This document shows, in pieces, positions 1-7,117 of a stretch of 13,657 bases of DNA; position 1 is the first letter of the stretch, and each line of letters begins with the position of its first letter. This stretch comes from JAPUIN01 sp041580375 (GTDB taxonomy: Bacteria; Acidobacteriota; Polarisedimenticolia; Gp22-AA2): contig JBFGDZ010000090.1 in assembly GCA_041580375.1 (NCBI GenBank), positions 1 through 13,657 on the forward strand, given 5' to 3'. A program made the translations under genes and the position numbers. The notes beneath the pieces are model-generated. The model made no database searches. It saw only the letters and a program-made list of their open reading frames with translations, and had not been told where the DNA came from.

Positions 1-2
1 AG

Positions 3-470
3 CCGTGGCACTTCGTCGTCGTCTCCGATGCGACCCTGAAGCGGCGCATCCGGGCGGGTGCGGAGGCCGAGGAGCGCCGCTTCTACGGGGGTCGCGCGTC
101 GCGGGAGTGGCTCGCGGCTCTCGAGCCCCTCGGGACCGACGAGAACAAGCCGTTCCTGGAGGCCGCCCCGTACCTGATCGTCGTGTTCGCGGAGCGCTAC
201 AGGCGCAGGCCGGGCGGGGGCATCGTGCGTCACTACTACGTGCTGGAGTCGGTCGGAATCGCGACGGGGTTCCTGATCACGGCGCTCCACCTCTCGGGTC
301 TCGCGACGCTGACCCACACGCCCAGCCCGATGAAATTCCTGAACCGGATCCTCGGCCGGCCGGACAACGAATCCCCGTTTCTCATCCTCGTCGTGGGCCA
401 TCCGGCCGCGGGGGCGCGCGTGCCGGACATCGGCAAGCGGGACCTCGACGACTTCACGAGCTTCGTTTAG
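3..470 (+). CDS. Nitroreductase family protein (C-terminal part, 5' truncated)
   Basis: This is the last 155 codons of an open frame that enters from the left edge and ends at TAG 468-470. The segment PYLIVVFAERY, then VLESVGIATGFLITALHLSG, then a TPSPMKFLNRILGRP stretch and a final hydrophobic LILVVGHPA strand follow the C-terminal half of FMN-dependent nitroreductase-fold proteins. In that family the bound FMN sits at a dimer interface and NAD(P)H reduces nitro-aromatics, quinones or related substrates. The substrate cannot be told from this half, and the N-terminal FMN-binding arginines lie outside the window. A shorter ATG frame begins at 183, but similarity runs through it from codon 1, so it is not the real start. 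The gene converges on the metS-like gene with only 19 nt between stop codons and no clear terminator hairpin. Confidence 0.88.
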   Translation, partial: PWHFVVVSDATLKRRIRAGAEAEERRFYGGRASREWLAALEPLGTDENKPFLEAAPYLIVVFAERYRRRPGGGIVRHYYVLESVGIATGFLITALHLSGLATLTHTPSPMKFLNRILGRPDNESPFLILVVGHPAAGARVPDIGKRDLDDFTSFV

Positions 471-489
471 GAATCGGGGAGAGCGGCTC

Positions 490-621
490 TCAACCGCGGC
501 GGCCGCGTCCGGTGAAGATCCTGTAGAAGCAGAAGATCGTCAGCCCGAGGATACCGCCCCAGGCCGCGGCCATGAAGAGGATCCCGCCCGTCGTGAGCCC
601 GCCGGCTGCGGCCGCGATCAC
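490..621 (-). CDS. MetS-like small subunit of NSS transporter (43-aa membrane microprotein)
   Basis: The start GTG (621-619) overlaps the TGA of the symporter (620-618) in a GTGA junction, which implies translational coupling. A GGGAGGG ribosome binding site lies about 6 nt upstream. The product has 43 residues: a short Ala/Gly-rich start, LTTGGILFMAAAWGGILGL followed by TIFCFYRIF, and a basic tail GRGRRG. That is one transmembrane helix with a positively charged end. The T/S-x-x-I-x-x-M....WGG pattern next to an NSS transporter matches the MetS family. In Corynebacterium glutamicum the MetS small subunit is required with MetP for methionine and alanine uptake. The family assignment is by pattern and position. 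The gene is too short for common length cut-offs. Confidence 0.8.
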   Translation of the reverse strand: MIAAAAGGLTTGGILFMAAAWGGILGLTIFCFYRIFTGRGRRG

Positions 622-2198
622 GTCGACGCCCTCCCGCGGCCCCGGCGCCTCCAGGCGTGGCCGATCAGGACGAGGAAACCGGCCAGGATCGCCAGCAGCA
701 TCAGGCGCGCCAACAGGATCCCCGGCCGATCCGCTTCCTCGATACCTTCCATCATCAGCGTTTTGCGCGCGTCCTGGGCGGTCCAGACGGCCAGGATGAT
801 CAGGAGATACACCGGCGTGACGTAACGGATGACGTAATAGAAGAATCTCGGAATGCGGATGTCCGCCCCGCGCGTGATCTCCGCCCAGGCGCGATCCATG
901 CCGAAGACCCAGGCGAACAGGATCACCTCCACGAGGGCGAAGACCGCCAGACCGAAGGTCCCGGCCCAGAAATCCATCTCGCCGAGAAACGGCCGGAAGA
1001 AGACCACCGGCTGGATCAGCAGGAAGACGCCCGTGGCGAGGATCATCGCGGCGCGCCGGCGCGTCACCTTGAACTCCTCCTGAAGGAAGGCCATGATCGG
1101 CTGGCCCATCGCGACCGAGGAGGTGATGCCGGCGAAGAACAGCAGGCCGAACCACAGGCAGCCGAACAGGTGGCCGAAGCCGAACCGGTTGAAGATGATC
1201 GGCATCGACTGGAAGGCCAGATCGTAGGGGCCCGACGCGGCGATGTTCTGGGTCTCCGCCAGACCGAAGAAGGCGACGGCGATCGGGATGGCGATGCTGC
1301 CGCCCAGAATCACCTCGGAAAACTCGTTCGTCATCGATGTGGTCAGCCCTGTGAGCGCCAGGTCGTCCCGCTTGCGGAGATAGCTCGCATAGCAGTGGAT
1401 CGTGCCCATCCCCAGGCTGAGCGTGAAGAACACCTGGCCGGCCGCCGCGAGCCAGGCTCTGCCGCTTCCCAGTTGCGTGAAGTCGGGGTTCCACAGGTAG
1501 CCGAGGCCGACCGCGACGCTGCGATCCGGCAGATCGGGGTCGGGCGTGCCGAGGGTGAGGACCCGCACGACGAGAGCGATGGCGAACAGGAGCAGGAGCG
1601 GCATGGCGATCTTCGCCAGCCTCTCGATGCCGGCCGAGACGCCGCGGTAGAGGACGAAGACGTTCAGGGCCAGCGTCAGCAGCAGGAAGACGTAGGCGGT
1701 CTCCACTCCGGAGGGGAAGTACTCGCTCTCGGCGAAACCCTGGAAGGACGACAGGAAGCTGCCCATCTCGCCGCGGCTCGTGATGCCGAAATACTTGCCG
1801 GTCGCCGAGAAGAAGCTGTACGCCATGGTCCAGGACTGGACATATGAGTAGTACACGAGGATGACGAACGGGTTGAACAGCCCGAGGACGCCCAGGTACT
1901 TGACCCAGCGCTTCTTCGACAGCGCCTGGAACATGCCCGGGGTGCTGCCGTGTCCGTGATGGCTGCCGCCGTGACGCCCGATCGCCCACTCGATCCACAT
2001 GAGGGGGATCCCGAGGAGCAGAAGGGCGACGAAGTAGGGGATGAGGAACGCGCCGCCGCCGTTGCGGGCCGCCTGAACGGGAAACCGGAGGAAGTTGCCC
2101 AGCCCGACGGCGTTGCCGGCCATGGCGAGAATCAGACCGATGCGGGTGGCCCAGACCTCCCGTGGAAGACCGAGCGGGTCGGAGAGTGGCCGGGGCAT
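618..2198 (-). CDS. Sodium-dependent amino-acid symporter, NSS/SNF family (LeuT-like)
   Basis: A 526-residue protein of about 12 transmembrane helices that closely follows the LeuT pattern of Aquifex throughout. It is expected to drive amino-acid uptake across the inner membrane with Na+. Visible markers are TM1 MAGNAVGLGNFLRFP (residues 26-40), WIEWAIGR (68-75), the tyrosine pair in VYYSYVQSW near 116-117, TM6 FFTLSLGMG (257-265), NEFSEVILGGS (291-301), TM8 FFAGITSSVAMGQP (354-367) and EMDFWAGT (407-414). Counterparts of the Na+ ligands (N35, T259, N291, T359, S360) and of the outer gate pair (R38, D409) are present. Two hydrophobic pocket positions are methionine (M264, M364) where LeuT has Phe259 and Ile359. 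Start ATG 2198 has GGAGG 10 nt upstream and lies 35-40 nt below a predicted transcription start. It is translationally coupled to the MetS-like gene. Confidence 0.96.
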   Translation of the reverse strand: MPRPLSDPLGLPREVWATRIGLILAMAGNAVGLGNFLRFPVQAARNGGGAFLIPYFVALLLLGIPLMWIEWAIGRHGGSHHGHGSTPGMFQALSKKRWVKYLGVLGLFNPFVILVYYSYVQSWTMAYSFFSATGKYFGITSRGEMGSFLSSFQGFAESEYFPSGVETAYVFLLLTLALNVFVLYRGVSAGIERLAKIAMPLLLLFAIALVVRVLTLGTPDPDLPDRSVAVGLGYLWNPDFTQLGSGRAWLAAAGQVFFTLSLGMGTIHCYASYLRKRDDLALTGLTTSMTNEFSEVILGGSIAIPIAVAFFGLAETQNIAASGPYDLAFQSMPIIFNRFGFGHLFGCLWFGLLFFAGITSSVAMGQPIMAFLQEEFKVTRRRAAMILATGVFLLIQPVVFFRPFLGEMDFWAGTFGLAVFALVEVILFAWVFGMDRAWAEITRGADIRIPRFFYYVIRYVTPVYLLIILAVWTAQDARKTLMMEGIEEADRPGILLARLMLLAILAGFLVLIGHAWRRRGRGRAST

Positions 2199-2239
2199 CG
2201 GGTCGGGAGCCTCCGCGTGGCCGGACCGGCGGACGCGGG

Positions 2240-2268
2240 ATTATGGGCGACGGCCCTGATGATGTCAA
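2240..2268 (-). promoter_or_regulatory. Sigma-70-type promoter for the NSS symporter/MetS unit
   Basis: On the minus strand TTGACA (2268-2263) is followed after exactly 17 nt by CATAAT (2245-2240), one base away from the full consensus. The predicted start near 2233 gives a 35-nt leader carrying GGAGG before the symporter ATG at 2198. It sits in the 86-nt gap after the kinase stop, so the transporter unit can be expressed separately from the kinase. Confidence 0.75.
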
Positions 2269-2284
2269 GGCGAGGGAAACGCTG

Positions 2285-3817
2285 TCAGCGGGACCAGAAG
2301 ACTTCGGCACTCAGCGACGCGAACCGCTCGGCGTTGTCGACGACGATCTCGAAGCTCGCGGTGGAGGACGGCGCGATGATGGGAGGGAAGAGTCGCGTCT
2401 CGCCCCTGGACAGCTCGCGCCCTTGATCGTCCAGAACCTTGATGCGCACGCGCGCGTTGGCGGCCGCTCCGCCTCCCGCGTTGCGCACCTCGCCGTAGAC
2501 GCGCATGCGCCCCCCCTCCAGCATCTCGTGATCGCTGTTGACGATCTTCAGCTCGGGAGGGATGACGGAGCGGTGGGCGCGGGCGGCGCGGCGCGCGCGC
2601 AGCCCGTCCAGCGTGGAGCGGCCCGTTCCGTTCCTTCCCAGATCGGTGGGACCGGAGGAGGCCGCGGGGTCGCGGTGCGGCTCCGTCACGGGCGTCTCGG
2701 CGGACACCTCGACGAGGGCCGGACCGGACGCGGCCGTCGCCTCGCCGCCGTCGCGGCTGCGCAGGATCACGCCGGCGGCGATCAGCCCGCCGAGCAGGGT
2801 GATGAGGGTGACACCGACCCACGACGAGGAGCGGGAGGCGGCCGCCGGCTCCGCGGGGGCTGCGGCGGGCCGCCGGGGCGGAGGCGGCCGGCGCCCCGAG
2901 CGGGGCGGGCCGCCGGGATGCGCGGGCGACTCGGAGCGAACGGGCGAGGTCGCTTCGGCCGCGCCCAGCGCGCGCTCGAGCTCCGCGAGCAGCGTGTCGT
3001 AATCCTGGAAGCGCTCCCCGGCGCGCTTGGCCATCATGCGCTGGATGACGACCGAGATCGGGTAGGGGACGGCGGGATTGGCGGCGCGCGGCGGGCGGAG
3101 CGGCTCGTTCATGTGCTTGACGATCATCGCCACGGGTGTCGGAGCGTCGAAAGGAAGCCGGCCGGTGACCATGTGATAGAAGGTCGCACCGAGCGAATAG
3201 ATGTCGGAGCGAAAATCGATGGCGAGTCCCTGGGCCTGCTCGGGCGAGATGTAGCCGGGGGAGCCGAGCACCTCCCCCGTCGCCGTCAACTGCGTCTGCG
3301 ACTGGGACGCCTTGGCCAGCCCGAAGTCGGTGATCTTGACGAGCCCCTCCTCGGTCAGCATCAGATTGCTCGGCTTGACGTCCCGATGGATGAGGTTCCG
3401 ACGCGCGGCGTGACGGAGCCCCTCGGCCGCCTGCCGGACGTAGCCGGCCGCCAGCACGGGATCGAGTGCGCCCCGCTCCTTGATCATCGCCTCGATGGAG
3501 CGGCCCTGAATGAGCTCCATGGCGAAGAAGGGGGTCGGCCCCTCCTGGTCGATGGAGTAGATCTGGGTGATGTTCGGGTGGTTCAATGCGGCCGCCGACT
3601 GGGCTTCCCGCTTGAAACGAGCCACGAAATCGGGGTCGGCCGTCAGGGCCGGCAGCAGAGTCTTGAGCGCGACGGGGCGGGCGAGGGCCTCATCGTAGGC
3701 GCGGTAGACGATCCCCATCCCGCCGACCCCGATGACGCCGTCGATCCGGTAGGCCCCGAAACGCTCGGGATGGCCCGGCGCTTCGGGTTTCGCCGTGGAC
3801 TTCGGCCCGTCGGTCAT
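2285..3817 (-). CDS. Receptor-like serine/threonine protein kinase (Pkn/PASTA-less type) with FxLYD-like ectodomain
   Basis: Numbered from ATG 3817 the protein has 510 residues. The kinase domain carries the glycine loop GVGGMGIVY (30-38), the catalytic lysine in VALKTL (K52), HRDVKPSN (144-151), DFGLAK (164-169) and SPEQ (191-194), so all catalytic residues are present. A Pro/Ala/Arg-rich linker (about 290-330) leads to one transmembrane helix (about 333-353). The outer part ends in a beta-rich domain, LKIVNSDHE....VYGEVRNAGG....VRIKVLDDQG, that resembles FxLYD domains. The architecture predicts a membrane kinase that phosphorylates cytosolic partners in response to an envelope cue. An in-frame ATG at 3874 would add 19 residues. 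I prefer 3817 because GGGAG precedes it, whereas 3874 has no nearby Shine-Dalgarno motif. Confidence 0.93.
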   Translation of the reverse strand: MTDGPKSTAKPEAPGHPERFGAYRIDGVIGVGGMGIVYRAYDEALARPVALKTLLPALTADPDFVARFKREAQSAAALNHPNITQIYSIDQEGPTPFFAMELIQGRSIEAMIKERGALDPVLAAGYVRQAAEGLRHAARRNLIHRDVKPSNLMLTEEGLVKITDFGLAKASQSQTQLTATGEVLGSPGYISPEQAQGLAIDFRSDIYSLGATFYHMVTGRLPFDAPTPVAMIVKHMNEPLRPPRAANPAVPYPISVVIQRMMAKRAGERFQDYDTLLAELERALGAAEATSPVRSESPAHPGGPPRSGRRPPPPRRPAAAPAEPAAASRSSSWVGVTLITLLGGLIAAGVILRSRDGGEATAASGPALVEVSAETPVTEPHRDPAASSGPTDLGRNGTGRSTLDGLRARRAARAHRSVIPPELKIVNSDHEMLEGGRMRVYGEVRNAGGGAAANARVRIKVLDDQGRELSRGETRLFPPIIAPSSTASFEIVVDNAERFASLSAEVFWSR

Positions 3818-3897
3818 TTCGCTCCCGTCGCGGGTGGCGTCCCGCGGCGCCGGCGGCGAGCACGATTTCGTCATCGCGCCGGATCAATTCCCTGAAA

Positions 3898-3925
3898 AAT
3901 CTAGGGATCCTGCGGGCAAAGTCAA
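3898..3925 (-). promoter_or_regulatory. Sigma-70-type promoter for the Ser/Thr kinase
   Basis: On the minus strand TTGACT (3925-3920) is separated by 16 nt from TAGATT (3903-3898). Transcription would start near 3891. This gives a leader of about 74 nt to the preferred start (3817) or about 17 nt to the alternative ATG (3874). It lies in the 147-nt gap below the DUF4388-DnaJ-TPR gene. Confidence 0.55.
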
Positions 3926-3964
3926 CGCGGAGGGGGCATTTCCTTCCAGGCGGACCGGACGGCC

Positions 3965-5599
3965 TCACTTCCTGAATAGGCCCATGAATCCTTTTTTCCC
4001 GCCGCCCGGATCGCCGAGGGCCTCGAGACCCTCCTGCGCGAAGGCATGGGTGGAATCCCACTGCAGGGCCTTCTCGTACATCTCCTTCGCCTTGGAGACC
4101 AGGCGGCCGCGCGCGTACAGGGCCCCGAGGTGCGCGTAGGCGTCGGCGTTGCAGGGATCGATCCGGATCGATTCGAGGAAGCTGGCCTCCGCATCCTTCT
4201 TCCACCGCGGGTTCTTCGACTGCGTCAGGCCGAGGTAGTACCAATACTCGGCCTTTTTCGGATCCTGCTCGCAGGCGTTCTGAAAGAAAGAGAGCGCCTC
4301 CGCGAATCGACCCTTGTCGAAGTTTTCGCGGCCGGTCCTGAAATTCATCTTCGCGAGATCGGAGGTGTCGACAGTCCGTTCCTGGGTGGCCGAGCTGCGG
4401 ATCGCGAGGTCCTCGTCGTATTTCTCACGCGCCTGTGCGTTTCCGAGAGTGGAGTAGGCCTGCGTGATGTGCGCGAAAACCTTTTCGGCTTTCGCCTTCA
4501 TCGCTTCCCGTGTGAACTTGTCGGGGTGGAACCTCTTCGCCAGACCGTAGTAGGAGCGCCGCACGTCGTCGCTGCCGGACGACTTGTCGACGCCCAGCAC
4601 GGCGTAGAGGTCGTTCTCGTTCAGCTTCTGGAACCTGTCGAGCATCTCCTGCTCGAGGTCGGCAGAGGTGGCGGGCCGCACCCGCTCCACGCGCGGCGGC
4701 GCGGGCGGCTTGGCGCGTCTCCTCGTCCGCGGCGCGCCGCCGTTACCGGGGACGCGACTTCCGAGCACCGCTCCGGGCGGTGCACCGGGCCGTCCGGCCG
4801 CTCGTCCGGCCCCGTGCGTCCGATCCACCGCTCGCGCGTCCGGGCCGGAGCGCGGCGCCGCGGCCGGCCGTTCAGGCATCACCACCGCGGCCTGCGTCAT
4901 GGCCGGGTTGTCCAGAATGCCGGCCATGATCAACCCGAACAGCGCGCGAAGGGTCGTGTCCTCGCCCATGGGGCTGACGATGCAGATCTCACGCATGGTC
5001 GCGTTGCCGTCCACGCGCGACATCGTGTACCCCTCGGGCGGGTTCAGGGGGATCGACTGGTACCCTTCGGGGGGATGGGGGGAGACGCGGATCTTCGTCT
5101 CCAGCGAACCGAGCCGCGAGCGAATCAGGCCGAGGTCGGGGACGTCGCGGGACCACTCGAGCAGGAGATGGGGTGTGGGCACGCCCGCGTCGAGCTGCTC
5201 ACGAAAGGGAAGCCCCCCCTGCTGGAATTCCCACTGTCCCTGCTTGAGAAGCAGCGCTCCGTGGACCACGCGGCGCACGTGCTCCTGGGTGATCGCGATC
5301 AGGCTCTCGCGGGGCAGGAACCCGAGCCGCGCGAGGACCGTCCCGAGGAGCTCATCCGGCTTCTTCGCCGTGGACGCCTCCTTCAGCTGCGCGTCCGTGA
5401 TCAGGCCGCGCTGGCGCAGGAGCTGCGTCAGGCTCTCCTTCGAATGGGTGCTCGCGGCGAAGCGAACCATCACGCCGGCGTCGATGAAGATCTGGCGGGT
5501 CACGCCGTCGCTCGCGAAGCGCAGGATGCCGGATCCCTTGCGGCGCTGGATGTCGCTCAGAATGTCGGCCGGAGAGAGCCCGGCCAGCTGTCCCTGCAT
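3965..5599 (-). CDS. DUF4388-DnaJ-TPR multidomain protein
   Basis: A 544-residue cytosolic protein with three modules. Residues 1-150 form a DUF4388 (PatA-like N-terminal) domain starting MQGQLAGLSPADILSDIQ. Residues 155-235 form a helical region also found in the other DUF4388 protein of this window. A basic Pro/Ala/Arg linker (243-312) follows. Residues 328-398 are a J domain with HPD at 358-360 (LYAVLGVD....YDEDL). Residues 415-525 hold about three TPR units. The J domain should stimulate an Hsp70 (DnaK) ATPase, and the TPRs probably bind partners. There are no Gly/Phe-rich or zinc-finger segments, so this is not a housekeeping DnaJ. Start ATG 5599 has AGGAG 7 nt upstream. A short duplication (PPEGYQSIPLNPPEGY) occurs at residues 176-191. 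The process it serves is unknown. Confidence 0.9.
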   Translation of the reverse strand: MQGQLAGLSPADILSDIQRRKGSGILRFASDGVTRQIFIDAGVMVRFAASTHSKESLTQLLRQRGLITDAQLKEASTAKKPDELLGTVLARLGFLPRESLIAITQEHVRRVVHGALLLKQGQWEFQQGGLPFREQLDAGVPTPHLLLEWSRDVPDLGLIRSRLGSLETKIRVSPHPPEGYQSIPLNPPEGYTMSRVDGNATMREICIVSPMGEDTTLRALFGLIMAGILDNPAMTQAAVVMPERPAAAPRSGPDARAVDRTHGAGRAAGRPGAPPGAVLGSRVPGNGGAPRTRRRAKPPAPPRVERVRPATSADLEQEMLDRFQKLNENDLYAVLGVDKSSGSDDVRRSYYGLAKRFHPDKFTREAMKAKAEKVFAHITQAYSTLGNAQAREKYDEDLAIRSSATQERTVDTSDLAKMNFRTGRENFDKGRFAEALSFFQNACEQDPKKAEYWYYLGLTQSKNPRWKKDAEASFLESIRIDPCNADAYAHLGALYARGRLVSKAKEMYEKALQWDSTHAFAQEGLEALGDPGGGKKGFMGLFRK

Positions 5600-5660
5600 G
5601 CGGCGGCTCCTGCGGTCCCCCCGGGAACCGCGCCACGGCCGGATCGGGCGGAGTGGCCCA

Positions 5661-5685
5661 CCCCATAACTTGTGTTATCCGGGGG
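5661..5685 (-). terminator. Hairpin after the peptidase-MA gene (attenuator or weak terminator)
   Basis: Directly after the TAG stop (5689-5687), the minus-strand transcript can pair CCCC with GGGG and GUUAU with AUAAC around a 4-nt ACAA loop, with a small bulge. No U-tract follows, so it would be a poor intrinsic terminator. It could be an mRNA-end stabiliser, an attenuator or an operator in front of the DUF4388-DnaJ-TPR gene. Confidence 0.35.
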
Positions 5686-5686
5686 A

Positions 5687-7111
5687 CTAGTGCAAGTGCC
5701 GCCGCACGAGGGCCTCACCCCAGGCCTGGCGCAGCTCGAACAGGGAGTACCGCGTGGCATCCTGAAACGCCTGCTCGACGCCGACCCCCTCTCCCATGGC
5801 CTCGAGCGCCTCGAGGATCCGGAAAAGGCCCTCCTGCCCGATCAGGTGCTCCACGAACGACAGCGCGGCGGGATATGAAAAGGTGGTGCCCCAGGAGGCG
5901 GCTCCCTGCAGCGATCGATACTCTTCGGCCAGGGATCGGCCGACCGCCGGGGGCGTGGTGCGCCCCTCCGCATGCTGCGCCAGGCCTTCCTGGAGCCAGC
6001 GCGGGGCCGCTCCGCCGCTCTTGGCGGCGACGAACGCGTGCGTCAGCTCGTGGACGAGCACGTTCCGGGCCTGCGCGTCGAGGCGCCTGAGCCCCGCGAT
6101 CGGCACGCGGATCTTGCCGTCGAAGAGGCCACCGACGTTCTCCTCGGCCAGCGTGGCCTCGCGAAACTGCCGTTCGGGGTAAACGATGACGACGATCGGC
6201 TGCCGCGGATAGAAATCGAAGCGTATGACCATGTCGGAAAACTGCTCCTCCAGGTGCTGCAGGATCTCGGCGCCGAGATCGGGGCCGGCGAGCTGGCCGT
6301 CGTACTTCAGCGTGAAGTGAGGAGCGTCCGATCGGCGGTAGGATTCCTCGACCTGCCGCTCGCGGCGCAGCTTCTCGATGCGCCGGCGCACCGGCTCGCC
6401 GGGGCGGATCGCCTCGGCGCTCTCCCACGCCTCGAGGGCGTCCTCGGGACGCTCCTGGCTGTAATAGACGTCGCCGAGGAGGAGGAGAAGCGCGGGATCG
6501 TCGGGATTCTCAAGCAGCGCCTGCTCCAGCGTCGAGCGGGCGTAGATGTCCCGCCCCTGGGCAAAGTAGGTGGCGGCGAGACCGAGGCTCGCCGTGGCGT
6601 CCCGGCGGTCGTGGTCCTGCGCTTCGCGGAACCGGGCGACGGCCGCATCCAGATCGCGTTCGTGGTAGGCGCGCTCGCCCAGATGATTGAGCAGGATCAC
6701 GATCTCGCGCGTGCGCTCCGCCCTCCGAACCGGTTCGTTCCGCAGGCGCCGCTTGAGCTCCTCGATCCGCTCCTGGATCTCGTCGGCGCTCAGATCACGC
6801 AGCGATCGCGAGGCGCGGTTCCCCGGCGGCGGCGGCGGGGTCGGGCTCTCGAACTGGATGGTGATCGGTCGCCGGGCGCCGGGGCGCGGCTCCTCACGCT
6901 CGATCCGCAGCACGTCGGAACGCGGTACCACGATCGTGCCGTCGCCCTGGCGGATGATGAGGTTGCCGTCGCGCTCCTCCCAGGTGTCGGCGGCGATCGT
7001 GCCGCCGTTTCTGAGGTGAACGATGTCGGCGCCCGCGGGACCGAGGCTCAGCAGCACGAGCAACGGAATGAGCGGGAGACCGTACGGCGGGAGGGAGCGG
7101 CGCATCGGCAT
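5687..7111 (-). CDS. Secreted TPR-containing gluzincin-type metallopeptidase (peptidase MA-like)
   Basis: A 474-residue exported protein. Residues 1-28 form a signal peptide (basic start, LPLIPLLVLLSL core, likely cut after AGA). Residues 29-75 are a small beta domain (IVHLRNGGTI....LIIRQGDGTIVVPRSDVLRIER), typical of secreted proteins that precede repeats. After a Pro-rich linker, residues 108-235 contain TPR units. The C-terminal half is a peptidase-MA domain with the zinc motif HELTH (354-358) and a downstream RWLQEGLAQH (371-380), whose E375 is the likely third ligand. All expected catalytic residues are therefore visible. Its ATG follows the stop of the DUF4388-SPOR gene after 6 nt, so the two are almost surely co-transcribed. 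A second ATG two codons in (7105) is equally possible. The substrate is unknown; a role in the periplasm or envelope is inferred. Confidence 0.9.
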   Translation of the reverse strand: MPMRRSLPPYGLPLIPLLVLLSLGPAGADIVHLRNGGTIAADTWEERDGNLIIRQGDGTIVVPRSDVLRIEREEPRPGARRPITIQFESPTPPPPPGNRASRSLRDLSADEIQERIEELKRRLRNEPVRRAERTREIVILLNHLGERAYHERDLDAAVARFREAQDHDRRDATASLGLAATYFAQGRDIYARSTLEQALLENPDDPALLLLLGDVYYSQERPEDALEAWESAEAIRPGEPVRRRIEKLRRERQVEESYRRSDAPHFTLKYDGQLAGPDLGAEILQHLEEQFSDMVIRFDFYPRQPIVVIVYPERQFREATLAEENVGGLFDGKIRVPIAGLRRLDAQARNVLVHELTHAFVAAKSGGAAPRWLQEGLAQHAEGRTTPPAVGRSLAEEYRSLQGAASWGTTFSYPAALSFVEHLIGQEGLFRILEALEAMGEGVGVEQAFQDATRYSLFELRQAWGEALVRRHLH

Positions 7112-7117
7112 CGTCGT

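Noticed and set aside
618..2310. Minus-strand frame 490-2310 read as one 606-residue protein
   Set aside because: Only its last 43 codons (from GTG 621) are real. The rest is out of frame with the LeuT-like gene, which has unmistakable family motifs.
2162..3895. Long plus-strand open frame (577 codons) opposite the kinase gene
   Set aside because: It is antisense to a clear kinase. Arg/Gly/His-rich translation without family pattern is the usual shadow in GC-rich DNA. The same applies to 657-1847, 4046-5668, 5972-7141, 8090-9394 and 11843-12943 on the plus strand and to 9518-11242 on the minus strand.
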